Of a stretch of DNA of 64,000 bases, positions 19,574-27,806 are shown piece by piece (within the stretch, counting starts at the first letter, position 1; each line of letters begins with the position of its first letter). Location: contig NZ_FOIJ01000003.1 in assembly GCF_900111745.1 (NCBI RefSeq), positions 496,001 through 560,000 on the forward strand, read 5' to 3'. This DNA comes from Stigmatella erecta. GTDB lineage: Bacteria > Myxococcota > Myxococcia > Myxococcales > Myxococcaceae. Made by a program: the position numbers and the translations under genes. Below the pieces are notes generated by a model that was not told where the DNA came from, searched no databases, and worked only from the letters and a program-made list of their open reading frames with translations.

Positions 19574-21054
19574 GGATGCTTCCTTTCGAGACTGCGTGGA
19601 ACGGACTGCGAGAGACGGCTGGCACTCCGGCCTTCCAGAGTTTCACGCAGCAGGCTCTCCCGGGCGGGATGCAACCGGATGCCGCCCGGCGTGGGCGTCA
19701 CCCCCAACGCTTCTAGCAAACCCCCCAACCCGGCAAAAGCAGGTTCACGCAGGTGCCGGGCCAGCACTTCCTCGAAGACGGGCTTCCCCGCCACGGCGTC
19801 CACGGCCGCGCCATAGGCCGTTGGCGTCGAGGTGGGCCCTTGCCGGGCCAGGTGCTCCAGCACGTCCTCCAACCCACGCTGGTGCTGGGTGGCTCGCCGC
19901 AGTTCCACGTCGAGCATCAGGGCGAGGTACGCGCCCACCCAGTAAATCCCCGGGGGTGCGTCCTCTTGAATCATCTCCTCCAGCGTCCGCCCCGCGGCCT
20001 GCGCCTTTCCACGCTCGAAGCCCTCCAGCAGCCGCGTCCAGGCCCGCGCGGGCGTCTGCCGTCCCGAGCGCGCCCGGGCCAGCTCCGTGAAGTAGGTGGC
20101 CAGCCCCTCGGAGATCCACGCCGTGCGTGGCAGGAAGGCAGGGTGGGTCAGGTGCAGCAGCTCGTGGAGCGCGGCCCAATCCCCTTCCAGCGCTTCCAGA
20201 CGGGCCTCCTGTCCCACCAGCAGGGAGATGCTCGGCGGAGAGCTCCACATCAGCATGCCGAAGAGGCCGGGCCTGCCGGAGCCCTCCACCGGGACGACGT
20301 GCAGGGCCACCCGTGGGTAGGGGAACGTCCGCCGCACGGTGAGCAGCTGCCCCGCGGTCCGCTCCAGCCAGCCGCAGACCGCCGCATCTTCCAGGTGGTG
20401 CATCGGCGCGACGAGGGCCACGTCCAGCACCATCCCCGGCAGCCGGGCCTGGCACCGTCTTCCCCCGAAGCTGTGAAAGCCTGAATCCACCAGGTCCTCG
20501 GCGGTCAATTGGTAGTGCCCTGCCGCATCCGGCTCCCAGGGCAGCAGGGCCTTCGCCCCGGTCAGCGAGAGCTCCACCCGCCGGGACGGCGAGGCCACCC
20601 AGGGACGCAGCAGCCAGGTCCTGCCCGCCAGGTGCCGTGCCTCCCCCTGCCCCATTCCGGTGAAGAAGCCCGGCCCCCGCTCGCGGATGCGCTCATCCAG
20701 GGGGTAGCGGTAGCGCAGCGAGCGGGTTCCCGCTGGCAGCCGGACCCGGCCATCGGTGACGGTCAGTTCCACGGCCGGAGCCGCTTCCTCCGGGATGGCC
20801 CAGACGGTCTTGACCCCACCCGGCTCGGTAAAAAGGAACTCCTGCGCGCCCTTCTGATCGAGCACCACCTCCACCTCCAAGGCGTGCCCGGGCTCGCGAA
20901 CATAGGCCACGTGGTACCGCAAGGCCCCGGGGGCCTCCTGCGGCCCCGGAGAGGCCACGGGCCTCACCGTCTGGCAGGCCAACAGCCCCAGCAGAAGCGC
21001 CAGGAGCCCCGCTTCCCCTCCAGTAAAAACGTGCCTGCCCCCTCTCTTTTTCAT
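19570..21054 (-). CDS. M61-like HExxH peptidase lipoprotein (494 aa)
   Basis: A lipoprotein signal (LLALLLGLLACQ, Cys27) is followed by an N-terminal beta-rich region. A gluzincin-type catalytic domain comes next, with HELLH (His297, Glu298, His301) and the downstream Glu316 in WISEGLATYF. This resembles M61 glycyl-aminopeptidase-like proteins. The ATG at 21054 is chosen because the lipoprotein signal begins there; the open frame upstream is Arg/Pro-rich and not homologous. Its stop codon overlaps the start of the Cys-repeat precursor gene, so both are probably made from one transcript. A role in precursor processing, or an independent envelope role, cannot be decided from sequence. Confidence 0.75.
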   Translation of the reverse strand: MKKRGGRHVFTGGEAGLLALLLGLLACQTVRPVASPGPQEAPGALRYHVAYVREPGHALEVEVVLDQKGAQEFLFTEPGGVKTVWAIPEEAAPAVELTVTDGRVRLPAGTRSLRYRYPLDERIRERGPGFFTGMGQGEARHLAGRTWLLRPWVASPSRRVELSLTGAKALLPWEPDAAGHYQLTAEDLVDSGFHSFGGRRCQARLPGMVLDVALVAPMHHLEDAAVCGWLERTAGQLLTVRRTFPYPRVALHVVPVEGSGRPGLFGMLMWSSPPSISLLVGQEARLEALEGDWAALHELLHLTHPAFLPRTAWISEGLATYFTELARARSGRQTPARAWTRLLEGFERGKAQAAGRTLEEMIQEDAPPGIYWVGAYLALMLDVELRRATQHQRGLEDVLEHLARQGPTSTPTAYGAAVDAVAGKPVFEEVLARHLREPAFAGLGGLLEALGVTPTPGGIRLHPARESLLRETLEGRSASRLSQSVPRSLERKHP

Positions 21055-21234
21055 GGCACACCGTGTCAGTAAAAGTTTGACAACATCACGCGAAGATGTG
21101 GCGGCCCCTCCCCCTCCTCTAACCCCCCTGCGCCACAACCTCCGGAAACGATTGCATTTTATTCGCGGGGGGACTGCTTCGGCGGATCCGTTCGTTGGTC
21201 CTTCAACAGGGAGGGAAGCCTCCTGAAACGCTGG

Positions 21235-21261
21235 TTGCAAATCGGTAAATCGGTTTGCAAA
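21235..21261. promoter_or_regulatory. Paired TTGCAAA sites upstream of the ScfR/RamB-like regulator
   Basis: TTGCAAA occurs at 21235-21241 and again at 21255-21261, exactly 20 bp (two helical turns) apart. RamB-type regulators are known to bind sites containing TTTGCAAA. The second copy, GTTTGCAAAG, fits that well. The sites lie in the divergent intergenic region and could control both the regulator and the M61-like operon. Confidence 0.55.
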
Positions 21262-21314
21262 GTTCCAGAGAGCGGGAGGCCCCGGCCAGGGAGGCCTCCG
21301 TGTGGACCAGGGTA

Positions 21315-22868
21315 ATGAACGAGAACGCACTCAACGCGAACGTGGGCCTGAAACTGCGGGGCCTGCGGCTCGCACGCAACATCAAGCAGACGGATGCCGC
21401 GAAGGACCTGGGGGTCTCCCCCGCGTACCTGAACCTCATCGAGAAGGGCAAGCGGGTGATGCCCTTCCCGCTGCTGTGGAAGGCGCTGCGCTACTTCGAT
21501 CAGGATCCCGAGCAGTTCATGTCCACGCTGGGCGAGGGCCGCGTGGACGAGGCCCTGGCGAAGCTCCTGGACGAGCCGCTCCTGAAGAGCCTGGACATCG
21601 ACTCCGAGTCCCTTCAGAGCCTGTCGGCGGAGCCGAAGCTGGCGGGCACCGTGGCCGCCCTCTTCAACCTCTACAAGAACACGCGCACCCAGCTGGAGAA
21701 CGTGCTGACGCAGCTGTCCGCCGAGGAGCGGACGCGCGCCCAGACGGGCCAGACCGGCGGCACGGGTCCTGGGCTGCGCTTCGACTACTCGCCGTTCGAC
21801 GAGGTGAGCGACTTCCTGGAGTCCCACCGCAACTTCTTCCCGGAGCTGGAGGAGCAGGCGGAGGCGATGCGCCGGGACTTCCAGCTGGAGCGGCTGCTCA
21901 CCAGCGCCCAGCTCGTCCGCTTGCTGGAAGAGCGCTTCGGGTTCCGGGTGCAGTTCGAGCATGCCCCCAGCGGCTCGTCCGTGGTGCGCCGGTTGGACCT
22001 GGAGGAGCAGACGCTCACGCTCTCGCCGGACCTCACCGAGCAGCCGCTGAAGTTCCAGGTGGCCACCAGCCTCGGCCTGCTGCTGATGGACCGGGAGAAG
22101 ATGGTGGAGCGCATCGTGGGGCACGGCCGCACGCGCCACGCCGAGACGCTGCGCCTCATCAAGGTGCACCTGTCCAACTACTTCGCCGGCGCGCTGATGC
22201 TCCCCTACGGGGACTTCTTCAAGGAAGTGGAGCGCACGCGCTACGACGTGGAGCTCTTGTCCAACATCTTCGGCACCACCTACGAGACGGTGGCCCACCG
22301 CTTCTGCAACCTCTCGGATCCGAAGCGCACGGGCATCCCCTTCCACTTCCTGCGCGCGGACATCGCCGGCAACATCTCCAAGCGCTACAGCGGCACGGGG
22401 CTCAAGTTCGCCACGGGCGGCGGCTCGTGTGGCAAGTGGGCCGTGCACCTGGCCTTCCTCAACCCCGGCCAGCTCACGCGCCAGTATTCGATGATGCCCG
22501 ACGGGGCCACCTACTTCTGCTTCGCCAAGGTGCAGCTCCAGCCCATCGAGGGATCCATCGTCAAGGGCACCGCCTACTCCATCGGCCTGGGCACCCACGC
22601 CGAGAACGCCAAGTACCTGGCCTATGGGCTGCCGACCAATGACTTGCGCAAGGACGCGGTGGCCAGCGGCATCACCTGCCGCTTCTGCGAGCGGACCGAT
22701 TGCAACCAGCGCTCCGCGGCCAGCTACCGCTTCGCCTTCGCTTTTGACGAATACACCAAGAAGGACTGCTTCTTCTCGCCCCTGCTCGTCCACGAGGGCG
22801 GCAAGGGCGAGCGGGGAGAGCCCCTGGACAAGGCGCCGCGGCGCCGGAACAAGGACGGCGAGGGCTGA
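21315..22868 (+). CDS. XRE regulator with ImmA/IrrE-like and C-terminal Cys domain (ScfR/RamB type) (517 aa)
   Basis: An N-terminal XRE helix-turn-helix (LRGLRLARNIKQTDAAKDL, then VSPAYLNLIEKGKRVMP) is followed by a coiled linker. A degenerate ImmA/IrrE-like domain comes next (residues about 185-330). A DUF2083 region ends in CRFCERTDCNQR. This is the layout of RamB/ScfR, short-chain acyl-CoA-responsive regulators of acetate, propionate and glyoxylate metabolism. The classical HExxH of active IrrE proteases is absent; the equivalent segment reads HLSNYFAGALMLP. ATG at 21315 is the best start by homology. It is divergent from the peptidase/RiPP operon. Confidence 0.85.
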   Translation: MNENALNANVGLKLRGLRLARNIKQTDAAKDLGVSPAYLNLIEKGKRVMPFPLLWKALRYFDQDPEQFMSTLGEGRVDEALAKLLDEPLLKSLDIDSESLQSLSAEPKLAGTVAALFNLYKNTRTQLENVLTQLSAEERTRAQTGQTGGTGPGLRFDYSPFDEVSDFLESHRNFFPELEEQAEAMRRDFQLERLLTSAQLVRLLEERFGFRVQFEHAPSGSSVVRRLDLEEQTLTLSPDLTEQPLKFQVATSLGLLLMDREKMVERIVGHGRTRHAETLRLIKVHLSNYFAGALMLPYGDFFKEVERTRYDVELLSNIFGTTYETVAHRFCNLSDPKRTGIPFHFLRADIAGNISKRYSGTGLKFATGGGSCGKWAVHLAFLNPGQLTRQYSMMPDGATYFCFAKVQLQPIEGSIVKGTAYSIGLGTHAENAKYLAYGLPTNDLRKDAVASGITCRFCERTDCNQRSAASYRFAFAFDEYTKKDCFFSPLLVHEGGKGERGEPLDKAPRRRNKDGEG

Positions 22869-22903
22869 CACCCTCTCCGGGCCGGTATAAGAGCGCCCTC
22901 ACG

Positions 22904-23773
22904 ATGAGCCTGACGGACAACGAACGAGCCCACATTCAGAAAGCCCTCCAGAAGCAGCGCGACGCGCTCGCGGCCCTGCGCTTCACCGGCAGCCCCGTGG
23001 AGATCGGCAACGGACTGATCCAGCTCGCCGAGCTTCACGGCATGCTCGAGGACCATGCCGGCAGCCGCCAGAGCTACGAGGAGGCGCTCGGCTTCTTCAA
23101 GACCGCGGGCAACAAGGCGGGCCAGGCCCAGGCGCTCTACGGGCTGGGCATCGTGCGGGCGAACTTCGAGGACCACCCGGGCGCCATCGAGCGCCTGGCG
23201 CAGGCGGCGGCCCTCTACAACGAGCTGAAGGACCAGGAGGGCGAAGCGCTCTGCCGGGCCTGCGTCGGCGAGTCCCTGCGCGCGCTCGGGCACACGGACG
23301 GCGCCGAGGAGAAGTACCAGGAGGCGCTGATCCTCTTCCGCCAGCGCCGGAACACCGAGCGCGTGGCCGCGCTGCTGCTGGACATCGGCGACATCCGCAT
23401 GGAGGCCGGGGACTACAAGCGGGCCCGGGAGCGCTTCCTGGAGGCCCTCTCGCTGCTGGAGAAGGGCGAGGATCCCGAGCCGCTGGCGCTCTGCCAGCTG
23501 CTGCTCGGCGAGTCGGAGGGGCTGCTCGGCAACCACGAGGCGGCGCGCCCTCACCTGCTCCAGGCGGTGTCGCTGTACGAGCAGCTCCACGAGCACGCCT
23601 TCGAAGCCCGGGCGCGGTGGGACCTGGCCCTGGCCTGCTACCACCAGCAGGACTGGCCGGCCGCGCGGGTCCAGCTCGAGGCGGTGCTGCCCCTCTACGA
23701 GGAGCAGGGCCGCGCGGACGAGGCCGCCAAGGTGCGCAACGTGCTGGCGCACTTCAACGCGCGCGGGGTGTGA
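22904..23773 (+). CDS. TPR-repeat protein (289 aa)
   Basis: The protein is all-helical and consists of about seven tetratricopeptide-like repeats. Examples are GNGLIQLAELHGMLEDHAGSRQSYEEAL and ALLLDIGDIRMEAGDYKRARERFLEAL. It has no signal peptide, membrane segment or catalytic motif. It should work as a cytosolic scaffold for protein-protein contacts. It starts 36 bp after the ScfR-like regulator on the same strand and is likely co-transcribed with it. The stop codon nearly abuts the convergent DUF1634 gene (1 bp gap). Confidence 0.85.
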   Translation: MSLTDNERAHIQKALQKQRDALAALRFTGSPVEIGNGLIQLAELHGMLEDHAGSRQSYEEALGFFKTAGNKAGQAQALYGLGIVRANFEDHPGAIERLAQAAALYNELKDQEGEALCRACVGESLRALGHTDGAEEKYQEALILFRQRRNTERVAALLLDIGDIRMEAGDYKRARERFLEALSLLEKGEDPEPLALCQLLLGESEGLLGNHEAARPHLLQAVSLYEQLHEHAFEARARWDLALACYHQQDWPAARVQLEAVLPLYEEQGRADEAAKVRNVLAHFNARGV

Positions 23774-23774
23774 C

Positions 23775-24209
23775 TCAGGCGTGCATGCCCGAGCTCACCG
23801 CGAACGCCAGCATCCCCAGGATGCCCACGGCATAGAGCGTGTAGCGCCACTCCCCGCGCAGCCCCAGCATGGTGCCGGCCACCGCCAGCCGCGCCACCGG
23901 CGTCACCAGCAGCAGTGACGCCGCGCCCTTGCGCAGCGTATCGATGGAGACGGCCACGTCCTGGGACTGCGGCAACACCTCCAGGACCAGCGACGCGAGG
24001 AACATCCCCCCGCTGATCAGCGCCCCGCCCTGGAGGATCCGGACGATCCACCGCTCTCCAGCGGCCGCGCGCCCAATCCGCTTCTGGGCCCGGGCGGCCG
24101 GCACTGCCGCGGGTGCGTGAAGCGGCTCCGTGCCCTGCAGCGCTGAACTCTCCCCCTGCGGCGGTGCCACCGGTACCGCCGCCTCCCTCACTTCAAAATG
24201 CTCGGCCAC
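23775..24209 (-). CDS. DUF1634 membrane protein (144 aa)
   Basis: Three hydrophobic segments in the C-terminal half (VRILQGGALISGGMFLASLV, the LLLVTPVARLAVAGTMLGL region, and YTLYAVGILGMLAFAV) define a small DUF1634 integral membrane protein. The family is nearly always encoded next to a TauE/SafE permease and is thought to be its partner. Here the gene overlaps the end of tauE. GTG at 24209 is preferred because GGGAGG lies nine bases upstream. Longer and shorter GTG starts exist. The N-terminal 50 residues are Ala/Pro-rich and probably disordered. Confidence 0.8.
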   Translation of the reverse strand: MAEHFEVREAAVPVAPPQGESSALQGTEPLHAPAAVPAARAQKRIGRAAAGERWIVRILQGGALISGGMFLASLVLEVLPQSQDVAVSIDTLRKGAASLLLVTPVARLAVAGTMLGLRGEWRYTLYAVGILGMLAFAVSSGMHA

Positions 24210-24967
24210 AATCCCGCGCCTCCCTTCCACAGCATCTGCACCGCCACCACCAGCAGCAGCCCCGCGAACAGCTTCTTGAGCACCGCGGTGGAGACGTACG
24301 GCATCAACCGGCTGCCGCCATGGGCGCCCGCCAGCACGCCGACAATCAAGGGAGACACGAGCGCCAGCTTCAGGTGCCCGCGCCAGGCGTAGGAGGCCAC
24401 GCTCGCGGCCCCCGTCACGCCAATCATCAGGCTGCTGGTGGCACTGGCCACCTTGAAGGGCACGCCCATGCCGTAGCTCATCAGCGGCACCTTGAGCGGC
24501 CCTCCCCCCACGCCCAGCAGGGCCGACAGCCCGCCCGCCACGAACGAGCCCGAGACGCCCAGGGGGTAGTTCTCCGGCGTGTAGCGATCCTGCACCGCCT
24601 CCCCCTTCGGGGAGCGCACCAGCAGAATCTGCAGGCCGACGTAGAGGGCGAACAGGCCGAACACCACCGCCACCATCGCCGGGGCAATGTAGACCGCCAC
24701 CAGTCCGCCGAGGATGGCCCCCATCACCGTGGCCAGCTCCAGCGTCAGCCCCAGGCGGATGTCACTCAGGCGCTTGTCCACGTAGCTGGCCGCTGCCGCA
24801 CACGAGCCGGCCACCACACACATGAGGCTCGCCGGCACCGCCTCTTCCACCGGCAGCTTGAAGCCCAGCACGAGCAGCGGCACCAGCACCACCCCGCCGC
24901 CCACTCCGAGCAGTGAGCCCGCCAGACCCGCCACCATCCCCGCGGCAATGAGCAGTAGAACCGTCAT
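24188..24967 (-). CDS. TauE/SafE-family sulfite/organosulfur exporter (259 aa)
   Basis: This is an integral membrane protein with about eight helices. It carries the two family repeats, each with a glycine-rich turn: LAGSLLGVGGGVVLVPLL at the N-terminus and LSALLGVGGGPLKVPLM in the middle. TauE/SafE proteins move sulfite, sulfoacetate and related anions across the inner membrane. The specificity of this one is unknown. The DUF1634 gene overlaps its 3' end, so the two proteins are produced together and probably associate. Confidence 0.88.
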   Translation of the reverse strand: MTVLLLIAAGMVAGLAGSLLGVGGGVVLVPLLVLGFKLPVEEAVPASLMCVVAGSCAAAASYVDKRLSDIRLGLTLELATVMGAILGGLVAVYIAPAMVAVVFGLFALYVGLQILLVRSPKGEAVQDRYTPENYPLGVSGSFVAGGLSALLGVGGGPLKVPLMSYGMGVPFKVASATSSLMIGVTGAASVASYAWRGHLKLALVSPLIVGVLAGAHGGSRLMPYVSTAVLKKLFAGLLLVVAVQMLWKGGAGLWPSILK

Positions 24968-25118
24968 CTCGCCACTGAGAATAGGGGCCGCTCCTGGCTT
25001 CGGATAGCGCCATTCCCCCCCGTGCTCCGGGCTCGCTTGGACGGCCGCTTCCCTTCGGTGGGGAGCTCAGCCTGTCAGACAAGGTGAGCGTTGAGTACCC
25101 GGCTCCGCAAGCCCCGGA

Positions 25119-26012
25119 TCAGGCGACACACGCGCCGATGGCGCCTTCGGGAAACTCGTCCAGGAAGCGGGCACGCGTGCGCGGCGTGAAGGTGCCCCGG
25201 GCCATGTAGACCAACAGGCGCCGCATCACGCCCCGGGCCTGCTCCAGCGCCCCTTCCACCTCGGCGAAGAAGTCGAAGCCGTCGTGCCGGTACAGCTCGT
25301 GGAAGCTCAGCTGCGAGTACGCGGGCAGCCCGCGCAGGCGGCCCAAGGGGCTGGAGAGGACGAGCCCCTTCACGTAGAGCCCCCGGACCCACCCATCCAC
25401 CTGCGCCTTGGTGGGGGCCTGTCCGGCACGCTCCTGCGTGGCCAGCCGCACCAGCTCGTAGATGCCGCGCCCGATGCCCCGGTAGGGGAACCCCGAACGC
25501 TTGATGACCTGGAAACGCTCCCGCAGGGCGGCGGTGCCCAGCGGCTCCTTGCCATCCAGCTCCCGGAGGTAGAAGAGCGTCTGGACCCATTCGATCTGCT
25601 GATGTGCCTCCAGCGCGCGCACGCCCCGGCGGCGGTGGGCCACCACCATCCGCTCCACCTCGCCATGGAGCCGCCGGTCCAGGCACAGGTGCAGGAAGTA
25701 GCCCGCCAGCAGGGCCAGCCCCGGCTCGGTGCCCACCAGCGCGCCCGTGGCCACCAGCTCCGCCATCTTCAGCCCCAGCCCCACCGGCGCATGCTCGTGG
25801 TAGAGCCGCGCGAAGGCCGAGAGGTCCTGCGCCGGCAGCAGCGCGGACATGCCGCCCCGGAGCCCCTCGTACAGCGGGAGCGCGGGAAGCGCGGCGCCGA
25901 AGCGCGCGTACGGCAGGTCCTCGGACAGGGCCCGGGCAATGTCCGCGGGCAGGTCGCCCGGCTGGGCGGCGAGCCGCTCGATGGCTGTCAGGTGCAACAA
26001 CATCGTGGGCAT
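25119..26012 (-). CDS. Zinc-dependent phospholipase C-like protein (297 aa)
   Basis: The protein is helical, with a His-rich front half: MLLHLTAIERL, ARLYHEHAPVGLGLKMAEL, then LLAGYFLHLCLDRRLHGEVERMV. This resembles the zinc-dependent phospholipase C fold found in many uncharacterised bacterial proteins, in which spaced His and Asp residues bind zinc. No signal peptide is present, so a secreted phospholipase is unlikely. The substrate is unknown. It is divergent from pepA. Confidence 0.6.
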   Translation of the reverse strand: MPTMLLHLTAIERLAAQPGDLPADIARALSEDLPYARFGAALPALPLYEGLRGGMSALLPAQDLSAFARLYHEHAPVGLGLKMAELVATGALVGTEPGLALLAGYFLHLCLDRRLHGEVERMVVAHRRRGVRALEAHQQIEWVQTLFYLRELDGKEPLGTAALRERFQVIKRSGFPYRGIGRGIYELVRLATQERAGQAPTKAQVDGWVRGLYVKGLVLSSPLGRLRGLPAYSQLSFHELYRHDGFDFFAEVEGALEQARGVMRRLLVYMARGTFTPRTRARFLDEFPEGAIGACVA

Positions 26013-26141
26013 GCCGGGTCACTGCTACCCAGCGCGGCGCGGCATTGCAATGGCCGAATGAATCCGGCGCTTTGCGTGTGACAGGTGCGGCGGTACAGTC
26101 CGCGCCACGTTCTCCCCCCTCCTCTGGAGCCCATCCCCATC

Positions 26142-27746
26142 ATGAACTTCAGCTTCGCCTCCGGCGACGCCGTGCGGGCCGGCGGCGCCCTGCTCGTCAT
26201 CCCCCTGTTCGACGGCGACCTTGGAGACGCCCCGCCCTCCGCGCTGGCGTCCGCCGAGAAGGCCCTGGAAGGCAAGCTGAGAGCCGCCGCCGCCCAGGAA
26301 GGCTTCAAGGCCAAGGCGGACCAAAGCGTGTCCATCCACACGCTGGGCCGCCTCGCCGCCGATCGCGTGCTGCTGCTGGGCCTGGGCTCGCGCGCGAAGT
26401 TCACCCCCGAGGTGCTGCGCCTCGCCGCCGGCCGCGCCGCCAAGGCGGCCCAGAAGCTCAAGCTGGCCGACCTCACCTTCGTCCTGCCCGGCACCGAACA
26501 GCCCGAGGAGGCCGTGCGGGCCATCGTCGAGGGGCTGCTGCTCGGGGCCTACCGGTTCGACCATTACAAGAGCACCGCCAAGGAGGAGAAGGCCTCGCCC
26601 CGGACCACCACCGTGCGGCTCGTGCTGCCGGAGGAGACGCAGAAGTCCCCCGCGCTGGAGCAGGCGCTGGAGCTGGGCCGGCGCGTGGCCGAGGCCACCA
26701 ACTGGGCGAGGGACCTGGTCAACGAGCCGCCCAACGTGGTGAACCCCGAGCGCCTGGCGCAGGCCGCCCAGGAGGCCGCCAAGGAATCCGGCCTCAAGGC
26801 CACCATCGGGGGCCAGCGCGACATCGAGCGCCTGGACATGGGCATGTTCCTGGCCGTGGCCCGGGGCAGCGTCAACGAGCCCCGGCTCATCCACGTGGTC
26901 TACACGCCCAAGAACCCCAAGGACGCCAAGCGGGCGCCCCTGGCGCTCGTGGGCAAGGCCATCACGTTCGACTCCGGAGGCCTGTCGCTCAAGCCCTCGG
27001 ACTCGATGATCGACATGAAGACGGACATGGCCGGCTCGGCGGCGGTGCTGGGCGCCATGAAGGTGATTGGCGCGCTCAAGCCCCCCTTCCCCGTGCACGC
27101 CTTCATCGGCGCGTGCGAGAACATGCCCTCGGGCAACGCGTACCGCCCGGGCGACATCCTCACCTCGCGCCTGGGCAAGACGGTGGAGATCACCAACACG
27201 GACGCCGAGGGGCGGCTCGTGCTGGGAGACATCCTCACCTGGGCCTGCGAGCACAAGCCCTCGGCGGTCATCGATCTGGCCACGCTGACGGGCGCCTGCG
27301 TGGTGGCCCTGGGCAACTACATCGTGGGCGCGTTCGGCGAGAACGACGCCACGGTGGCCGCGGTGCTGGAGGCGGCACGCGCGGCGGGCGAGGAGTTCTG
27401 GCGGATGCCCGTCACGGACCTCCAGAAGGACGCGCTGCGCTCCGAGGTGGCGGACATGAAGAACTCGGGCGAGCGCTGGGGCGGCGCCATCAACGCGGCC
27501 CTGTTCCTGCGCGAGTTCGTGGGCACCACGCCGTGGGTGCACCTGGACATCGCCGGCCCGTCGCAGAGCCCCAAGGAGCGTGGCTACTTCAACAAGGGTG
27601 CCACGGGCGTGGGCGTGCGCTCGCTGGTGGAGTACGTGCGGCAGCGCACCGCCGAGGTGGCCGCCCACCCGGAGGCGGAGGCCGCCGCGCCGGTCAAGCC
27701 CGCCAAGGGCGCCAAGCCGGCCAAGGGCAAGGCGCCGCGCGCCTGA
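26142..27746 (+). CDS. pepA: Leucyl aminopeptidase (M17)
   Basis: This cytosolic dinuclear-metal aminopeptidase releases N-terminal residues from peptides. The C-terminal catalytic domain has the complete M17 motifs: VGKAITFDSGGLSLKPS, the metal-ligand region DMKTDMAGSAAV, and the signature TNTDAEGRLVLGD. ATG at 26142 matches the family N-terminus. An in-frame ATG 57 bases upstream does not. The last 25 residues form an unusual Ala/Lys/Pro-rich tail (VKPAKGAKPAKGKAPRA) not needed for catalysis. A strong terminator-like hairpin follows. Confidence 0.95.
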   Translation: MNFSFASGDAVRAGGALLVIPLFDGDLGDAPPSALASAEKALEGKLRAAAAQEGFKAKADQSVSIHTLGRLAADRVLLLGLGSRAKFTPEVLRLAAGRAAKAAQKLKLADLTFVLPGTEQPEEAVRAIVEGLLLGAYRFDHYKSTAKEEKASPRTTTVRLVLPEETQKSPALEQALELGRRVAEATNWARDLVNEPPNVVNPERLAQAAQEAAKESGLKATIGGQRDIERLDMGMFLAVARGSVNEPRLIHVVYTPKNPKDAKRAPLALVGKAITFDSGGLSLKPSDSMIDMKTDMAGSAAVLGAMKVIGALKPPFPVHAFIGACENMPSGNAYRPGDILTSRLGKTVEITNTDAEGRLVLGDILTWACEHKPSAVIDLATLTGACVVALGNYIVGAFGENDATVAAVLEAARAAGEEFWRMPVTDLQKDALRSEVADMKNSGERWGGAINAALFLREFVGTTPWVHLDIAGPSQSPKERGYFNKGATGVGVRSLVEYVRQRTAEVAAHPEAEAAAPVKPAKGAKPAKGKAPRA

Positions 27747-27768
27747 GCCCGGTCCACGGCCCGCGCTG

Positions 27769-27795
27769 CCGGTGAGGGGGACTTGCCCTCACCGG
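27769..27795. terminator. Bidirectional hairpin between pepA and the lipoprotein gene
   Basis: CCGGTGAGGG and CCCTCACCGG form a perfect 10-bp stem with a 7-nt loop, placed between two convergent genes 23 bp after the pepA stop. It has no long T-tract on either side, as is common in GC-rich bacteria. Bidirectional termination is likely. Confidence 0.7.
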
Positions 27796-27806
27796 GTGCC
27801 GGGCGG

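Noticed and set aside
21302-22642. 446-aa plus-strand frame inside the XRE regulator gene
   Set aside because: It is an out-of-frame shadow, rich in Arg, Gly and Pro. The true frame encodes the recognisable ScfR/RamB-like protein.
21315-22868. Active IrrE-type metalloprotease regulator
   Set aside because: The region corresponding to the HExxH zinc motif lacks it, so protease activity is unlikely.
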